64,000 nucleotides of DNA from Paenibacillus sp. FSL R5-0345 (GCF_000758585.1 NZ_CP009281.1:2976001-3040000); one strand, 5' to 3'. Shown: positions 42,157 to 50,937, numbered from the stretch's first letter. Program-made: numbers and translations. Notes: generated by a model not told the origin, from the sequence alone.

Positions 42157-43113
42157 TTGAAGAATAAAATGCTGATCGGGATTTCTTCCATTATTGTAGT
42201 GTTAATCATTATCGTAACGGTTGGAAGCTTTTATTTCTATCATGTCGCCATTGCACGTGCCTCAAAGGACTTTTTAGATGAGAGTCCAGATCTGCAATCA
42301 AGTCCGGAAGTGGAACAATCTAAAGATACTTCACAAGCAGATAAAGAGTGGTGGAACAACCAGCACTTCGACAGGTGGGAGATGGATTCTGATGACGGGA
42401 TTCATCTTAAGGGGTACTACTTAGCAGCTCCTGTGCAATCTGATAAGACGGTAATCATTGCGCATGGTTATGCTGGAAATGCGACTCAGATGAGTGGATA
42501 TGCCAGAATGTACTATGAAAGACTGGGATATAATATTTTACTGCCAGATGCTAGAGGACATGGAGACAGCGGTGGTAATTACATCGGGTTCGGCTGGCCT
42601 GAGCGCAAGGATTATTTAAAGTGGATTCAGCGAGTCTTGGAAGCGAATGGTGAGAAGACACAAGTGGTGCTTCATGGTGTTTCCATGGGGGGAGCTACGG
42701 TCATGATGACAAGTGGGGAAGAGCTGCCACCTAATGTGAAGGCAATTGTAGAGGATTGTGGTTATACATCTGTGAAGGACGAGCTTACGTTCCAGCTGAA
42801 GAGAATGTACCATTTACCGGCGTTCCCGATTGTGGACACGACCAGTATGCTGACAAAAATTCGCGCAGGCTATTCCTTTAATGAAGCCTCAGCATTAGAA
42901 CAGGTGAAGAAATCCGTAACCCCGACACTGTTTATTCATGGTGATAGTGATACCTTCGTTCCTACGGAGATGGTACATACTTTGTATGAGAATAGTCCGG
43001 TGGAGAAGGAGCTATATATCGTTCCTAAAGCGGGTCACGGTGAAGCTTTCCGTATGGACCCGGTTAAATATGAGAGCGTAGTTACAGGGTTCGTTGGGAA
43101 ATTTATAGAGTAA
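42157..43113 (+). CDS. Membrane-anchored alpha/beta hydrolase (YqkD-like)
   Basis: A 318-residue serine hydrolase with an N-terminal membrane anchor (MLIGISSIIVVLIIIVTVGS) and an external catalytic domain. The oxyanion region is IIAHGYAGNATQM, the nucleophile motif is GVSMGG, the acid is in HGDSDTFVP and the histidine in KAGHGEAF. This matches the YqkD-type hydrolases. TTG 42157 has AGGAGAG about eight nt upstream; ATG 42121 and ATG 42169 are alternatives. The substrate is unknown. Confidence 0.88.
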   Translation: MKNKMLIGISSIIVVLIIIVTVGSFYFYHVAIARASKDFLDESPDLQSSPEVEQSKDTSQADKEWWNNQHFDRWEMDSDDGIHLKGYYLAAPVQSDKTVIIAHGYAGNATQMSGYARMYYERLGYNILLPDARGHGDSGGNYIGFGWPERKDYLKWIQRVLEANGEKTQVVLHGVSMGGATVMMTSGEELPPNVKAIVEDCGYTSVKDELTFQLKRMYHLPAFPIVDTTSMLTKIRAGYSFNEASALEQVKKSVTPTLFIHGDSDTFVPTEMVHTLYENSPVEKELYIVPKAGHGEAFRMDPVKYESVVTGFVGKFIE

Positions 43114-43122
43114 GTGTCTGTC

Positions 43123-43149
43123 AAAGGACTGCCGAAAGGCGGTCCTTTT
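43123..43149 (+). terminator. Terminator of the hydrolase gene
   Basis: AAAGGACTGCC (43123-43133) pairs with GGCGGTCCTTT (43138-43148), with one wobble and a GAAA tetraloop, then T. Confidence 0.9.
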
Positions 43150-43206
43150 GTGTTATATCTCCATTAGCAAACTTATTTGTGTATGTTTGGTTTTTATTCA
43201 CATTTA

Positions 43207-43249
43207 AATGCAATATATAAATTGCATTATGTAATAAATATATTATAAT
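43207..43249 (+). promoter_or_regulatory. Promoter with inverted repeat before the DUF6773-like gene
   Basis: TTGCAT (43222-43227) and TATAAT (43244-43249) are 16 bp apart. A perfect 8-bp inverted repeat AATGCAAT-N6-ATTGCATT (43207-43228) covers the -35 and is a candidate repressor site. Confidence 0.6.
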
Positions 43250-43272
43250 TCGGAGTATAAGGAGGGATAATA

Positions 43273-43731
43273 ATGAAAACCAGCAAAGTTAATGATGAAC
43301 GAATTGTATCTCAAAGAAGGAAAATTCAAAGTGATGCTTATCAAATACTAATTTATTGTTTGCTTATTTCAATTCTGATTCAACAATTCATAATGAATGC
43401 TCCGTTTGCGCAATTTGCAGTCGAGTTTTTCTGTTTGATTGGTATTGGAATATATATAACTATACGGCACTTATCTGTTGGGGTTGATATTTGGGATTCC
43501 CGAAGTCACACCAATAAAAAGCTGCTTATAAACAGCATTATTTCAGGCGGGATTTGTGTTTCATTGCTTATAGTGTTGGCGGGAGAAAGAAATGTATGGA
43601 GTATTATTTTAACCTTTGTTACTTTTACAATGGTTTATTTTCTTGTACACCTAGTGTTACGGAATATAAATAAGAAAAGACAAAGGCAAATTGATGATGA
43701 ATTAAGCACGGATGAAGATATAGAATGCTGA
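43273..43731 (+). CDS. DUF6773-like membrane protein
   Basis: A 152-residue protein with a charged N-terminus (DERIVSQRRKIQSDAYQILI), four membrane segments and a charged acidic C-terminal tail. The opening segment resembles the DUF6773 family found beside small regulators in Bacillota; the call is from memory and moderate. Ribosome site AAGGAGG precedes the ATG. No partner regulator is adjacent, but an inverted repeat overlaps its promoter. Confidence 0.6.
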   Translation: MKTSKVNDERIVSQRRKIQSDAYQILIYCLLISILIQQFIMNAPFAQFAVEFFCLIGIGIYITIRHLSVGVDIWDSRSHTNKKLLINSIISGGICVSLLIVLAGERNVWSIILTFVTFTMVYFLVHLVLRNINKKRQRQIDDELSTDEDIEC

Positions 43732-43835
43732 GAAGATTTTTTAGATTTATCCACAACGGAAGCGTAACTATATAAGGAATGGTTTATGATTTCAACCTCA
43801 TAATATCTATTATAGATAAGGAAGAGGTGAACAAA

Positions 43836-44174
43836 TTGAAATTCAAAATAAAATCAATAATGATTCTGTCGACATTTTTACTCGCTATCAGTGCGGGCCA
43901 AATTTGTTCAGCTGTACCAGGAGATCATGTTGAAGATTCAGAAAAAGACATACGAACTTACACATTATCCATCCTGTTTAAAGAAATCAATGGCTCTATA
44001 TCAGAGCGTTTTGGTTCGGATTGGTTTTTTTCTCTTAAAAAAGTTTGCGAAATAAATGGCAGAAATCTTACTGTTGAGGGGAATCTTATTAAAGATAATC
44101 AAACGAAAATAATTAGAATTGATTTGGAGAAGGATATGTCAAGGTATAAGGTTACGCGAGTATCGGAAATTTAG
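43836..44174 (+). CDS. Small secreted protein of unknown function
   Basis: A 112-residue protein starting at TTG 43836 after GAAGAGGTGA. A signal peptide (MKFKIKSIMILSTFLLAISA) is followed by about 85 residues with alternating strands (TVEGNLIKDNQTKIIRIDLE). The frame continues 19 codons upstream without a ribosome site. I do not recognise the family. It follows the DUF6773-like gene by 105 bp and has its own terminator. Confidence 0.65.
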   Translation: MKFKIKSIMILSTFLLAISAGQICSAVPGDHVEDSEKDIRTYTLSILFKEINGSISERFGSDWFFSLKKVCEINGRNLTVEGNLIKDNQTKIIRIDLEKDMSRYKVTRVSEI

Positions 44175-44232
44175 TGAAATATATAATTGATCGCTCGGTA
44201 GTACAGCGAAATATCCATAGTTAGGGATTATG

Positions 44233-44272
44233 AAAAAGCCTCGGTAACCTTAAATGGCAACGGGGCTTTTTT
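44233..44272 (+). terminator. Terminator of the small secreted gene
   Basis: AAAAAGCCTCG (44233-44243) pairs with CGGGGCTTTTT (44261-44271), with one wobble, followed by T. Confidence 0.88.
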
Positions 44273-44282
44273 GAGTTGTTAC

Positions 44283-44390
44283 TTAGTCGAAGGAGGCGTT
44301 GTGCCAATAAGCATCTGCAATAGCGGGGATGTCATCCGATACAAAATTTTCCCAAACGAGCCACTGTGAGTACTTCTTTCTTGTTATACG
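44283..44390 (-). pseudogene. Possible C-terminal gene remnant
   Basis: On the minus strand a frame ending at TAA 44283-44285 reads KKYSQWLVWENFVSDDIPAI and then ADAYWHNASFD. The composition looks like a real protein end, but there is no start codon before an upstream stop. It is probably the tail of a deleted gene, family not recognised. Confidence 0.4.
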
Positions 44391-44405
44391 AAACTAGTGA
44401 TTTTG

Positions 44406-44424
44406 TATTGTATTATATACAATA
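44406..44424. promoter_or_regulatory. 19-bp palindrome, possible operator
   Basis: TATTGTAT and ATACAATA are perfect 8-bp arms around a 3-bp centre. It lies in a gene-free stretch and could be a repressor site left from, or serving, an unseen gene. Confidence 0.45.
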
Positions 44425-44455
44425 ATAACTTTTAAATGTATTTAAACATAAATTC

Positions 44456-44480
44456 GGGGCCCTATCTCTAGGGCCCCTTT
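44456..44480 (+). terminator. GC-rich hairpin upstream of rsmD
   Basis: GGGGCCCTA (44456-44464) and TAGGGCCCC (44469-44477) pair perfectly with a TCTC loop, then TTTC. The short T-run makes termination moderate. Confidence 0.65.
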
Positions 44481-44752
44481 CATGGGAGAGGAGAAACCGG
44501 ACGAAGAGCTTATGGGGAAACGTAAGCCTGCTCCGCGGTTGTCTACGACATTTGTGGTGTCGATAATTACATGATGTCCCTGGAAGACCAGTCTTATACA
44601 TAATGACGACTTATTTATCGGAATCGTCTCTGATTGTTCCATTTTTCATAACTAGACAAACTTTTTATTTCAGTGCGCAAATGTGTTACGATAGGCGTGG
44701 ACTTATGCCCTTTTGGGTATAACAAACAGAGACATAGAACGGGTGATTGACG

Positions 44753-45361
44753 GTGAGAGTGGTATCGGGAAGTGCAAAAGGAAGACCACTAAAAAGTGTG
44801 CCAGGAAGTGGAACAAGACCTACAACCGACAAGGTGAAGGAAGCTGTATTCAGTATGATCGGTCCATATTTCGAAGGTGGAGCGGTGCTGGATTTATTCG
44901 CAGGTACAGGTGGTCTGGGTATCGAAGCTTTAAGCAGAGGAATGGAAAGTGCCGTATTTGTAGATATGGAGCCTAAAAGTATTGACACCATTCGTGCCAA
45001 TTTGAAAGCGACTAATCTTGAGGCAAAGGCGCAAGTGTACCGAAATGAAGCAGGAAGAGCGCTCAGTGCGTTGGAGAAGCGGGGACGTGTTTTTGATTTA
45101 GTCTTTTTAGACCCTCCTTACCGATTGAAGCACGGAGATGAGCTGATGCTGTCTATGGTAGAAAAAGGAATGCTGCAAGAGGACGCAATCATAGTACTGG
45201 AGCATGAATCAAATTATGCCTATCCTGAGGATATCCCAGGATTTTATAGGCTGCGCCAAGCCGTATACGGAGAAACGACAATTTCTATTTATCAGTATGA
45301 AGCTAATCCTTCAGTGGACGGCGAGACTGGTGAGGAGGTAGAGAATGAGTCTGCAAATTAG
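44753..45361 (+). CDS. rsmD: 16S rRNA (guanine(966)-N(2))-methyltransferase
   Basis: A 202-residue SAM methyltransferase that modifies G966 of 16S rRNA. MRVVSGSAKGRPLK is the family N-terminus, VLDLFAGTGGLGIEALSRG the SAM-binding motif and FLDPPY the catalytic motif IV. GTG 44753 with GGGTGA six nt upstream is preferred over TTG 44747. It overlaps coaD by 17 bases, as in the B. subtilis ylbH-coaD pair. Confidence 0.93.
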   Translation: MRVVSGSAKGRPLKSVPGSGTRPTTDKVKEAVFSMIGPYFEGGAVLDLFAGTGGLGIEALSRGMESAVFVDMEPKSIDTIRANLKATNLEAKAQVYRNEAGRALSALEKRGRVFDLVFLDPPYRLKHGDELMLSMVEKGMLQEDAIIVLEHESNYAYPEDIPGFYRLRQAVYGETTISIYQYEANPSVDGETGEEVENESAN

Positions 45362-45863
45362 AAAAGAGCGTGTTGCCATCTATCCAGGCACCTTTGATCC
45401 CGTGACTATGGGACATATGGATATTATCCGGCGCGCATCCAAGCAGTTCGACCGTTTAATTGTAACGGTGCTTAATAATTTGAGTAAGAACCCGTTATTT
45501 ACTGTAGAAGAGCGAACAGCGCTTTTAAGACAGGCGACAGCTGACATTCCTAATGTGGAAATCGACAGCTTTAGGGATCTGCTAGTTAATTATGTTCGTC
45601 AAAAAGATGCTCAAGTCATTGTTCGTGGTATTCGTACCGTAACTGACTTTGAATATGAACTGCAAAATGCATCCATCAACCATAGTCTGGATCCGGATGC
45701 GGAAACGATTTTTATGATGACTAATCCGAAATATTCCTACTTAAGTTCCAGTGTTGTAAAAGAAATTGCCCATTTCGGAGGTAATGTATCTGACTTTGTG
45801 ACCCCTGAAGTGGAACAAGCTATGAAGCTTAAATTTAATCGGGTCGATGGCGAAAAGCACTAA
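45345..45863 (+). CDS. coaD: Phosphopantetheine adenylyltransferase
   Basis: A 172-residue enzyme making dephospho-CoA from 4'-phosphopantetheine and ATP. The nucleotidyltransferase T/HxGH site is in YPGTFDPVTMGHMDIIRRA, and YSYLSSSVVKEIAHFGG is the C-terminal signature. GAGGAGG precedes the ATG inside rsmD. Its 3' end overlaps the convergent ylbJ gene by 29 bases, so no terminator separates them. Confidence 0.96.
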   Translation: MSLQIRKERVAIYPGTFDPVTMGHMDIIRRASKQFDRLIVTVLNNLSKNPLFTVEERTALLRQATADIPNVEIDSFRDLLVNYVRQKDAQVIVRGIRTVTDFEYELQNASINHSLDPDAETIFMMTNPKYSYLSSSVVKEIAHFGGNVSDFVTPEVEQAMKLKFNRVDGEKH

Positions 45864-47061
45864 CAAGATATATCGCTGCGGATAATGCTAGCAGGATGAG
45901 GAGTAAAAGTGATTGCAGACTAAGCAGTTGTGGAAAAGAGCTCCATATGGCTGTTACATTAATGGTTCTGTTTGGTGTGGATTGTGAATCTGCAAGAGCA
46001 GGCAAAACAGCAGTTCCTACAGTCAATAGTGGTTTCCATAGTAGTAGTGTCAATAAAAAAGCATAAGCTCCATGCATCAAGCGAACCGCAGCATAGGGGA
46101 GAAATCGGACACCTGCCTCTTTAAGCAGTGTCAGTACTTGCAGCTGTGCGCAGAGTCCGCTCCAGCCAAGTGCAGCGGAAAGTAAGGCCAAGCCTAATAC
46201 TCCTGTTGATCCGGCGCCGATGCTCGTGAGCCCTTTGCTTATGGCGTCGGCTCCTAAATGAACCTCCAGCAAGCCTGCTGGTAGAGCAGCTGGTAATGCA
46301 GGAAGTACAGTAGTAATGATATTGATGACTACGGCGAACATAATCATATAACCGCCCACAACCATCAAATTTTGCACCGCAGTAGCTACCGACTCCCCAA
46401 GAAGTTTGCCGAAGCTTCGGCCATCTCTTGATCTGGCTTCAGTGGCTGCAAGCTGGATACGACTATATAAAGAAGGTCGTTTAGTATTCGTACTTTCTTT
46501 TACAGAAGGTTGCGGATTGTCTATCCGGCCGTTTAACAGTGCATCTGTATAACTGGCTAGAAGTCCTGAAATCCAGTGGATCGCAAGTAGAAAGTAGCCT
46601 GCGGTAGGACTATGTAGGAAAGCTACACCAATCACAATGAGCAGGGTTACTGGACTGGCGAAATGTGTAAGGGAAGCAAGACGAGCGGCTTCCTTGTCCG
46701 AAATGCTGCCCTGCTTATGAAGCTGCATTACACCTCCGGCCCCGCCGGGGAATCCAGTTGTGATTCCAAGCGCCAAAGTCCAGCCGCTCGCGCCGGGAAG
46801 TCGGAAGACCTTTTTCATCAATGGTTCCAGGAGCACTCCGAAGCCATGCACGAAGCCCGAAGCAGTCAGCATCTCAGACAACATAAGGAAGGGTAGAAGT
46901 GCAGGAAATACGAGTGTCCACCAGAGCTTTAATCCTTGAAGAGAAGCCTCGAAAGAGCTTTCTGGTGAGATGATGATTGCAATGGCTAACAGGATTGCAA
47001 TCGCCCCGGATAGAAAAGGTGTGGAGCGACTAGCTAGCCGGCGTATTTTAATATTGTTCAT
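45835..47061 (-). CDS. ylbJ: Sporulation integral membrane protein YlbJ
   Basis: A 408-residue multi-helix protein with SLQGLKLWWTLVFPALLPFL, ALGITTGFPGGAGGVMQLHK and WSGLCAQLQVLTLLKEAG, the YlbJ/nucleoside-recognition pattern. In B. subtilis YlbJ is needed for heat-resistant spores. ATG 47061 follows GAAGAGGTGA; the GTG at 47073 is inside that ribosome site. It is transcribed against its neighbours, as in B. subtilis. Confidence 0.9.
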   Translation of the reverse strand: MNNIKIRRLASRSTPFLSGAIAILLAIAIIISPESSFEASLQGLKLWWTLVFPALLPFLMLSEMLTASGFVHGFGVLLEPLMKKVFRLPGASGWTLALGITTGFPGGAGGVMQLHKQGSISDKEAARLASLTHFASPVTLLIVIGVAFLHSPTAGYFLLAIHWISGLLASYTDALLNGRIDNPQPSVKESTNTKRPSLYSRIQLAATEARSRDGRSFGKLLGESVATAVQNLMVVGGYMIMFAVVINIITTVLPALPAALPAGLLEVHLGADAISKGLTSIGAGSTGVLGLALLSAALGWSGLCAQLQVLTLLKEAGVRFLPYAAVRLMHGAYAFLLTLLLWKPLLTVGTAVLPALADSQSTPNRTINVTAIWSSFPQLLSLQSLLLLILLALSAAIYLVSAFRHRPD

Positions 47062-47213
47062 TTCTAGAATCACCTCTTCATAACTTAAGGCATAGCAGAT
47101 GTGTTATCACTTTATGCAGAGTAGACAACCATCATGCCAAACCAATAGTCGAAGCGGTAATGAAGTTCAAACATTCATATCCTAAATGTGCCGTGGGAAA
47201 GAAGGGAAGAGCA

Positions 47214-48251
47214 GTGAAGCAGTTGAAGCATCGGCCGGGATTCCGCGCCACAGCTTACCTCTTTACGTTTGTAGTTATCGTGTATGTATTTGTATTTATG
47301 AACACCCCGTACATTGTCTATCAGCCGGGTAGTGCATCTGAGGTTGCCCCTATGATTAAAGTGGAGAATGCGGATCCGGCTGAAGAAGGAACCTTTATGA
47401 TGACTACGGTATCTGCTAGTTACGCTAATGTGGCGTTACTGGTCGCCTCTGTTTTTAACTCCAATTCAGAGGTTGTTCGAAAAGAGACCCGGCTGGGAGA
47501 TAAGTCTGAAGACGAATATGCTGCGGAGCAGGTTTTTTATATGAACAGCTCCCAATCTTACTCCGTTCAGGCGGCTTATCATGCTGCAGGAATTCCGTAT
47601 GAGGATGTAGTAGATTATTTGTATGTTTTTTCGGTTCCGGTTGAAAGTAATAAGGGTCAATTCCATCCAGGTGACAGAATCATAAGTGTAGAAGGACAGA
47701 AGGTACCGGATCCGGAAGCACTTTCTGCTTTACTTTCAGCCAAGAAAATCGGTGATCAGGTCGCTGTTGTTTTACAGAGGAATGGTAAAGAAGTAAAGGA
47801 GCAAGTGACACTGGTCGAGATCAAAGATAAAGAAGGTACTGCAGTTCGACCTGGTTTTGGAGTCACAATAGCCGCAGTTCAGAAAGTGAAACCTAAAGAA
47901 CAAGGAAAAGCGGTCAGCTTTGTAGATACGAATGTTGGCGGACCTTCAGCAGGACTGATGTTCACTATGGAGATTTACAACCGTCTTACACCTGGTGATC
48001 TAACCAAAGGTCATAGGGTTGCAGGAACGGGCACGATTAACGCTGAGGGTGTGGTAGGTGCTATCGGTGGAGTGAAACATAAGATCGTGGCTGCGGATCG
48101 AGAAGGGGCGGAGATTTTTTTCGTACCTGTTAAGAATTACGACGAAGCCAAAGCAAAAGCTGATAAAATCGGCACATCTATGAAGCTGGTACCCGTATCG
48201 ACACTGGATGAAGCGCTGAAATATATGGAGGAACTACCGGTCAAACCATGA
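47214..48251 (+). CDS. SepM/YlbL family PDZ-Lon-type serine protease
   Basis: About 345 residues: an N-terminal membrane helix (YLFTFVVIVYVFVFMNTPYI), a PDZ region (KGQFHPGDRIISVEGQKVPD) and a Lon-type S16 domain with the catalytic Ser in GPSAGLMFTMEIY and Lys in GAIGGVKHKIVAA. These membrane proteases act outside the cell membrane on peptides. GTG 47214 with AAGGGAAG upstream is preferred; ATG 47160 is possible but lacks a good site. Its stop lies in the tail of the convergent tmcAL gene (11-base overlap). The patatin-like ylbK, present between ylbJ and ylbL in B. subtilis, is absent. Confidence 0.88.
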   Translation: MKQLKHRPGFRATAYLFTFVVIVYVFVFMNTPYIVYQPGSASEVAPMIKVENADPAEEGTFMMTTVSASYANVALLVASVFNSNSEVVRKETRLGDKSEDEYAAEQVFYMNSSQSYSVQAAYHAAGIPYEDVVDYLYVFSVPVESNKGQFHPGDRIISVEGQKVPDPEALSALLSAKKIGDQVAVVLQRNGKEVKEQVTLVEIKDKEGTAVRPGFGVTIAAVQKVKPKEQGKAVSFVDTNVGGPSAGLMFTMEIYNRLTPGDLTKGHRVAGTGTINAEGVVGAIGGVKHKIVAADREGAEIFFVPVKNYDEAKAKADKIGTSMKLVPVSTLDEALKYMEELPVKP

Positions 48252-49479
48252 CCGGAGGTTCCAAATAATCGCGATACATATCGATTCTGTGAGGTTCTCG
48301 AAAAGCTCCAGCGAAAGCGGACGCGGCTTGAAGATCTCGCTCAAGTTGTGGGTGGGAGTGTAGTGAGGGCCGCATCACGATGGGTAAAGTTGCTTTTTGT
48401 TTCATCTCTTTAAGCAGTGCTCGTCCACTTTCTCTAAATCCGAGGATTCGAATATATCCAGGCCCCTCTGCTAATACAGAAGGGGTCATTTCTTCCTTGG
48501 TGTGATTTAGTAAAATGTGCAGCAGCAGACGTTGCAGTCGTGTATGTGTGTAACGCTTACTCTTAAGGGCTTGAAGCAAACCCAAAATAGTGAATTGCTC
48601 CAGCTCGGGCATAAGACGAAGGATTCTATTCTCCAAGCCTTCATTCATGTCTTGGATTGTTCTTAGCTCTGTAGCGGTACGTGTAGAGAGCAGATGGCGG
48701 AGGGGGGCTCGGAAATGCTCTAATTCCAAAGGACCTCTACCGGCTGCATGCTCTCTTTCCAATATGGACACGCTATAATCCGGCATGTAAGCTGCTGGCG
48801 ATCCACCTTCTTGCAATAGCTTACGAATAGCAGTGGCGCTTGCGATCGATGAGTCGACTTGCAAAGGGTCATGGAATCCGGCTGACGTTCGCGGAACGGT
48901 TAGCGGCTCGATCTTGCTATTCAGCCGCTGCAAGGCAATGAGATAATGCAAGCCAAGGCTGTTATTCGGCTGGTGCAGCAGCTTGCCAGCATCGAAGGGA
49001 CTCTCTTCTTCATGGAGAGTCCCTTCAAAGGCCACCGCCGCCGCTGCGCTGTACGCGGCGGGGAAGCTCGCTCCGAGCGCCATGCGGCGGCGGATCTCGC
49101 TCTGAAGTTCGCTGCTTTCCTCTGCCAGATACTTGGCCAGAGGAAGCAGCGAACCCAAAGTGCCGGCTTCGGAGCCGAAGCACAAGCTGTCCACGACCCC
49201 GGTCGCTTCCAGCAGTGCAACTGCTCCGAAGGCGAACCATTCTGCCGGCTGTACAGCATAAGCCACCGGCAGCTCAATGACGAGGTCGGCGCCCATTCGT
49301 AGCGCCATCTCTGTCCGGGCTTGCTTGCTCACCGCCGCCGGCTCGCCGCGCTGAGTAAAGGGTCCGCTCATGACGACGATGGCGCGCTCAGCGCCTGATA
49401 GTCTTTTGGCTTCGGTGAAGTGGTGTACATGACCGTTATGTAATGGATTGTATTCTGCTACTATTCCAACCGTTGTCAC
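48241..49479 (-). CDS. tmcAL: tRNA(Met) cytidine acetate ligase TmcAL (YlbM)
   Basis: A 412-residue enzyme that forms N4-acetylcytidine at the wobble base of elongator tRNA-Met from acetate and ATP. GIVAEYNPLHNGHVHHF contains the nucleotidyltransferase HxGH, followed by MSGPFTQRGEPAAVSK and DLVIELP. GTG 49479 has GGAGGG upstream. The 49.0-49.4 kb part of the gene is noticeably GC-rich. Confidence 0.92.
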   Translation of the reverse strand: MTTVGIVAEYNPLHNGHVHHFTEAKRLSGAERAIVVMSGPFTQRGEPAAVSKQARTEMALRMGADLVIELPVAYAVQPAEWFAFGAVALLEATGVVDSLCFGSEAGTLGSLLPLAKYLAEESSELQSEIRRRMALGASFPAAYSAAAAVAFEGTLHEEESPFDAGKLLHQPNNSLGLHYLIALQRLNSKIEPLTVPRTSAGFHDPLQVDSSIASATAIRKLLQEGGSPAAYMPDYSVSILEREHAAGRGPLELEHFRAPLRHLLSTRTATELRTIQDMNEGLENRILRLMPELEQFTILGLLQALKSKRYTHTRLQRLLLHILLNHTKEEMTPSVLAEGPGYIRILGFRESGRALLKEMKQKATLPIVMRPSLHSHPQLERDLQAASAFAGAFREPHRIDMYRDYLEPPVMV

Positions 49480-49508
49480 TGCTGCTTCCCTCCATAAGTA
49501 ACCATTAT

Positions 49509-49611
49509 TTAAAATATAAGAAGGTATAAATTATGCACCTATCCTTTATCTCTTATATTTCACGATTAAACGCTTTTCGTCCTTATAGAACGCCAAAGGT
49601 GTTTATGCATG
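49509..49611 (+). repeat. Interspersed structured element, copy 1
   Basis: About 103 bp between tmcAL and yceD. The first half folds AAATATAAGAAGGTATA against a later CTTATATTT; the second half closes AAACGC against GTGTTT around CGTCCTTATAG-type sequence and ends TTTATGCATG. Four other copies occur at 50592, 50835, 55311 and 58050. It is outside any gene and next to the yceD promoter. Confidence 0.85.
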
Positions 49612-49729
49612 TAGAGATTACTAGGATAAATATCCTGAAACTCTATTCGCACAAGCTGTCATTTTGATTTACACTAATAGTTATATCATAATTCTCCCCA
49701 ATTTCTGAAACAATATAAAGGGAAAATGG

Positions 49730-49759
49730 TTGACAAAGGTATATAATACTAGGTATAAT
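49730..49759 (+). promoter_or_regulatory. Promoter of yceD-rpmF
   Basis: A consensus TTGACA (49730-49735) and a consensus TATAAT (49754-49759) are separated by 18 bp. The first gene starts about 20 bp after the predicted transcript start. Confidence 0.85.
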
Positions 49760-49787
49760 AAATTTTGTTTGTTTGGGAGTGATAAGT

Positions 49788-50300
49788 ATGCAGATTCACT
49801 TTCGCAAATTAGCGAATGCCGACGAACCGTTACATATTCACGATGTTGTGGATGTCAGCGAGGTAGTCAAAGGGCGCAAGGATATTCTAGCTGTTGCTCC
49901 GCTCTCAGTGGACCTTAAAGCGCTGCCCGCGGGAACCGATTGTGTGAACGTGGTGGGGAAACTGAGTGGAGATGTGGACATGTTATGTTCACGTTGTCTC
50001 ACGGAGGTCAAAAGTGATTTGAACATTCCTTTTGCTGAGACTTTCAAGTGGCTTAAGCAGCCAGTTCTTCCAGATGATGACGAAGATGAGGAACTTATTT
50101 ACGTCAAGGATGAGGTTGTGGATCTTATCCCATATGTGGAAGAAAATTTCGTACTGCACTTACCGGATTCGGTATTGTGCAAGGCAGACTGTCTTGGTCT
50201 TTGTCAGAAATGCGGACAGAACTTGAACGAAGGCACCTGCAGTTGCGACAACACAGTGATCGATCCTCGACTCGCTGCGTTGAAAGACTTTTTCAAATGA
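49788..50300 (+). CDS. yceD: YceD/DUF177 family protein (YlbN)
   Basis: A 170-residue protein of the DUF177 family, linked to rRNA or ribosomal-subunit maturation and nearly always encoded before rpmF. CSRCLTEVKSDLNIPF and CLGLCQKCGQNLNEGTCSC are its two cysteine clusters. ATG 49788 follows GGGAGTGAT. It is cotranscribed with rpmF 69 bp downstream. Confidence 0.92.
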   Translation: MQIHFRKLANADEPLHIHDVVDVSEVVKGRKDILAVAPLSVDLKALPAGTDCVNVVGKLSGDVDMLCSRCLTEVKSDLNIPFAETFKWLKQPVLPDDDEDEELIYVKDEVVDLIPYVEENFVLHLPDSVLCKADCLGLCQKCGQNLNEGTCSCDNTVIDPRLAALKDFFK

Positions 50301-50369
50301 AACATTACAACAAAACACATCCTGCTCTGAGGAGCAGGCTGACAGAAATATCACGAGGAGGTGGAACAC

Positions 50370-50543
50370 ATGGCAGTACCACAACGTAGAACGTCTAAGA
50401 CACGCCGTGACAAACGTCGCACCCACTTTAAGTTGGTTGTGCCGGGCATGGTGAAATGCGAACAATGCGGAGAGTTGAAATTGGCTCACCACGTATGTAA
50501 AGTTTGCGGAACTTACAAAGCAAGAGAAATCATCAAACAATAG
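50370..50543 (+). CDS. rpmF: 50S ribosomal protein L32
   Basis: A 57-residue L32, [20 protein letters not shown], with a zinc ribbon [18 protein letters not shown] (two CxxC pairs), so the zinc-binding form. GAGGAGGTG precedes the ATG. A very strong terminator follows. Confidence 0.97.
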   Translation: MAVPQRRTSKTRRDKRRTHFKLVVPGMVKCEQCGELKLAHHVCKVCGTYKAREIIKQ

Positions 50544-50552
50544 TTTTAGAAT

Positions 50553-50591
50553 AAATAGTACTTCACTCTTGGTGAAGTACTATTTTTTTTT
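50553..50591 (+). terminator. Terminator of yceD-rpmF
   Basis: A perfect 13-bp stem (50553-50565 with 50573-50585), a 7-nt loop and a run of at least eight T. The next structured element begins directly after it. Confidence 0.96.
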
Positions 50592-50690
50592 GAAATATAA
50601 GACTATATAAGTTTCACTCCTCTATAAATTCCTTGTATTTTTCGCACAAACGCTTATCGTCTATTAGGGACGCTGAAGCGTTTATACTTG
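50592..50690 (+). repeat. Interspersed structured element, copy 2
   Basis: About 99 bp. Its second stem is perfect: AAACGCTT with AAGCGTTT enclosing CGTC/GACG. It ends TTTATACTTG. It abuts the rpmF terminator. Confidence 0.85.
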
Positions 50691-50720
50691 TCCAAACATA
50701 AGCCGCCCAGAAGTCAATGC

Positions 50721-50771
50721 TTTATTTTTGGTGCGGCATGCTTTATACTACATATTAGTACCTGGTTCTAA
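50721..50771 (+). promoter_or_regulatory. Promoter and FapR operator of the fatty-acid operon
   Basis: TTTATT (50721-50726) and TATACT (50744-50749), 17 bp apart, are followed by TTAGTACCTGGTTCTAA (50755-50771), a 17-bp inverted repeat differing at one position per arm from the known FapR box. Placed over the start site, it should let FapR repress the operon until malonyl-CoA rises. Confidence 0.88.
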
Positions 50772-50834
50772 ATAATGAATATGGTTACTTGACCTAATAT
50801 AACAGCGGCCATCAAGCGGCCGAATGCTTTCTTT

Positions 50835-50937
50835 AAAATATAAGAAAGTATAAGTTATACACCTATACTTTTTTGTCTTATATTTCTCGCTTAAACGTTT
50901 ATCGTCCTTTTAAGGATACCGAAGGCGTTTATGCTTG
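50835..50937 (+). repeat. Interspersed structured element, copy 3
   Basis: About 103 bp in the fapR leader, downstream of the FapR operator and just before the fapR ribosome site. The first stem is AAATATAAGAAAGTATA against TATACTTT and CTTATATTT; the second is AAACGT with GCGTTT around TCGTCCTT/AAGGATACCGA. It is therefore transcribed in the 5' untranslated region. Confidence 0.88.
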
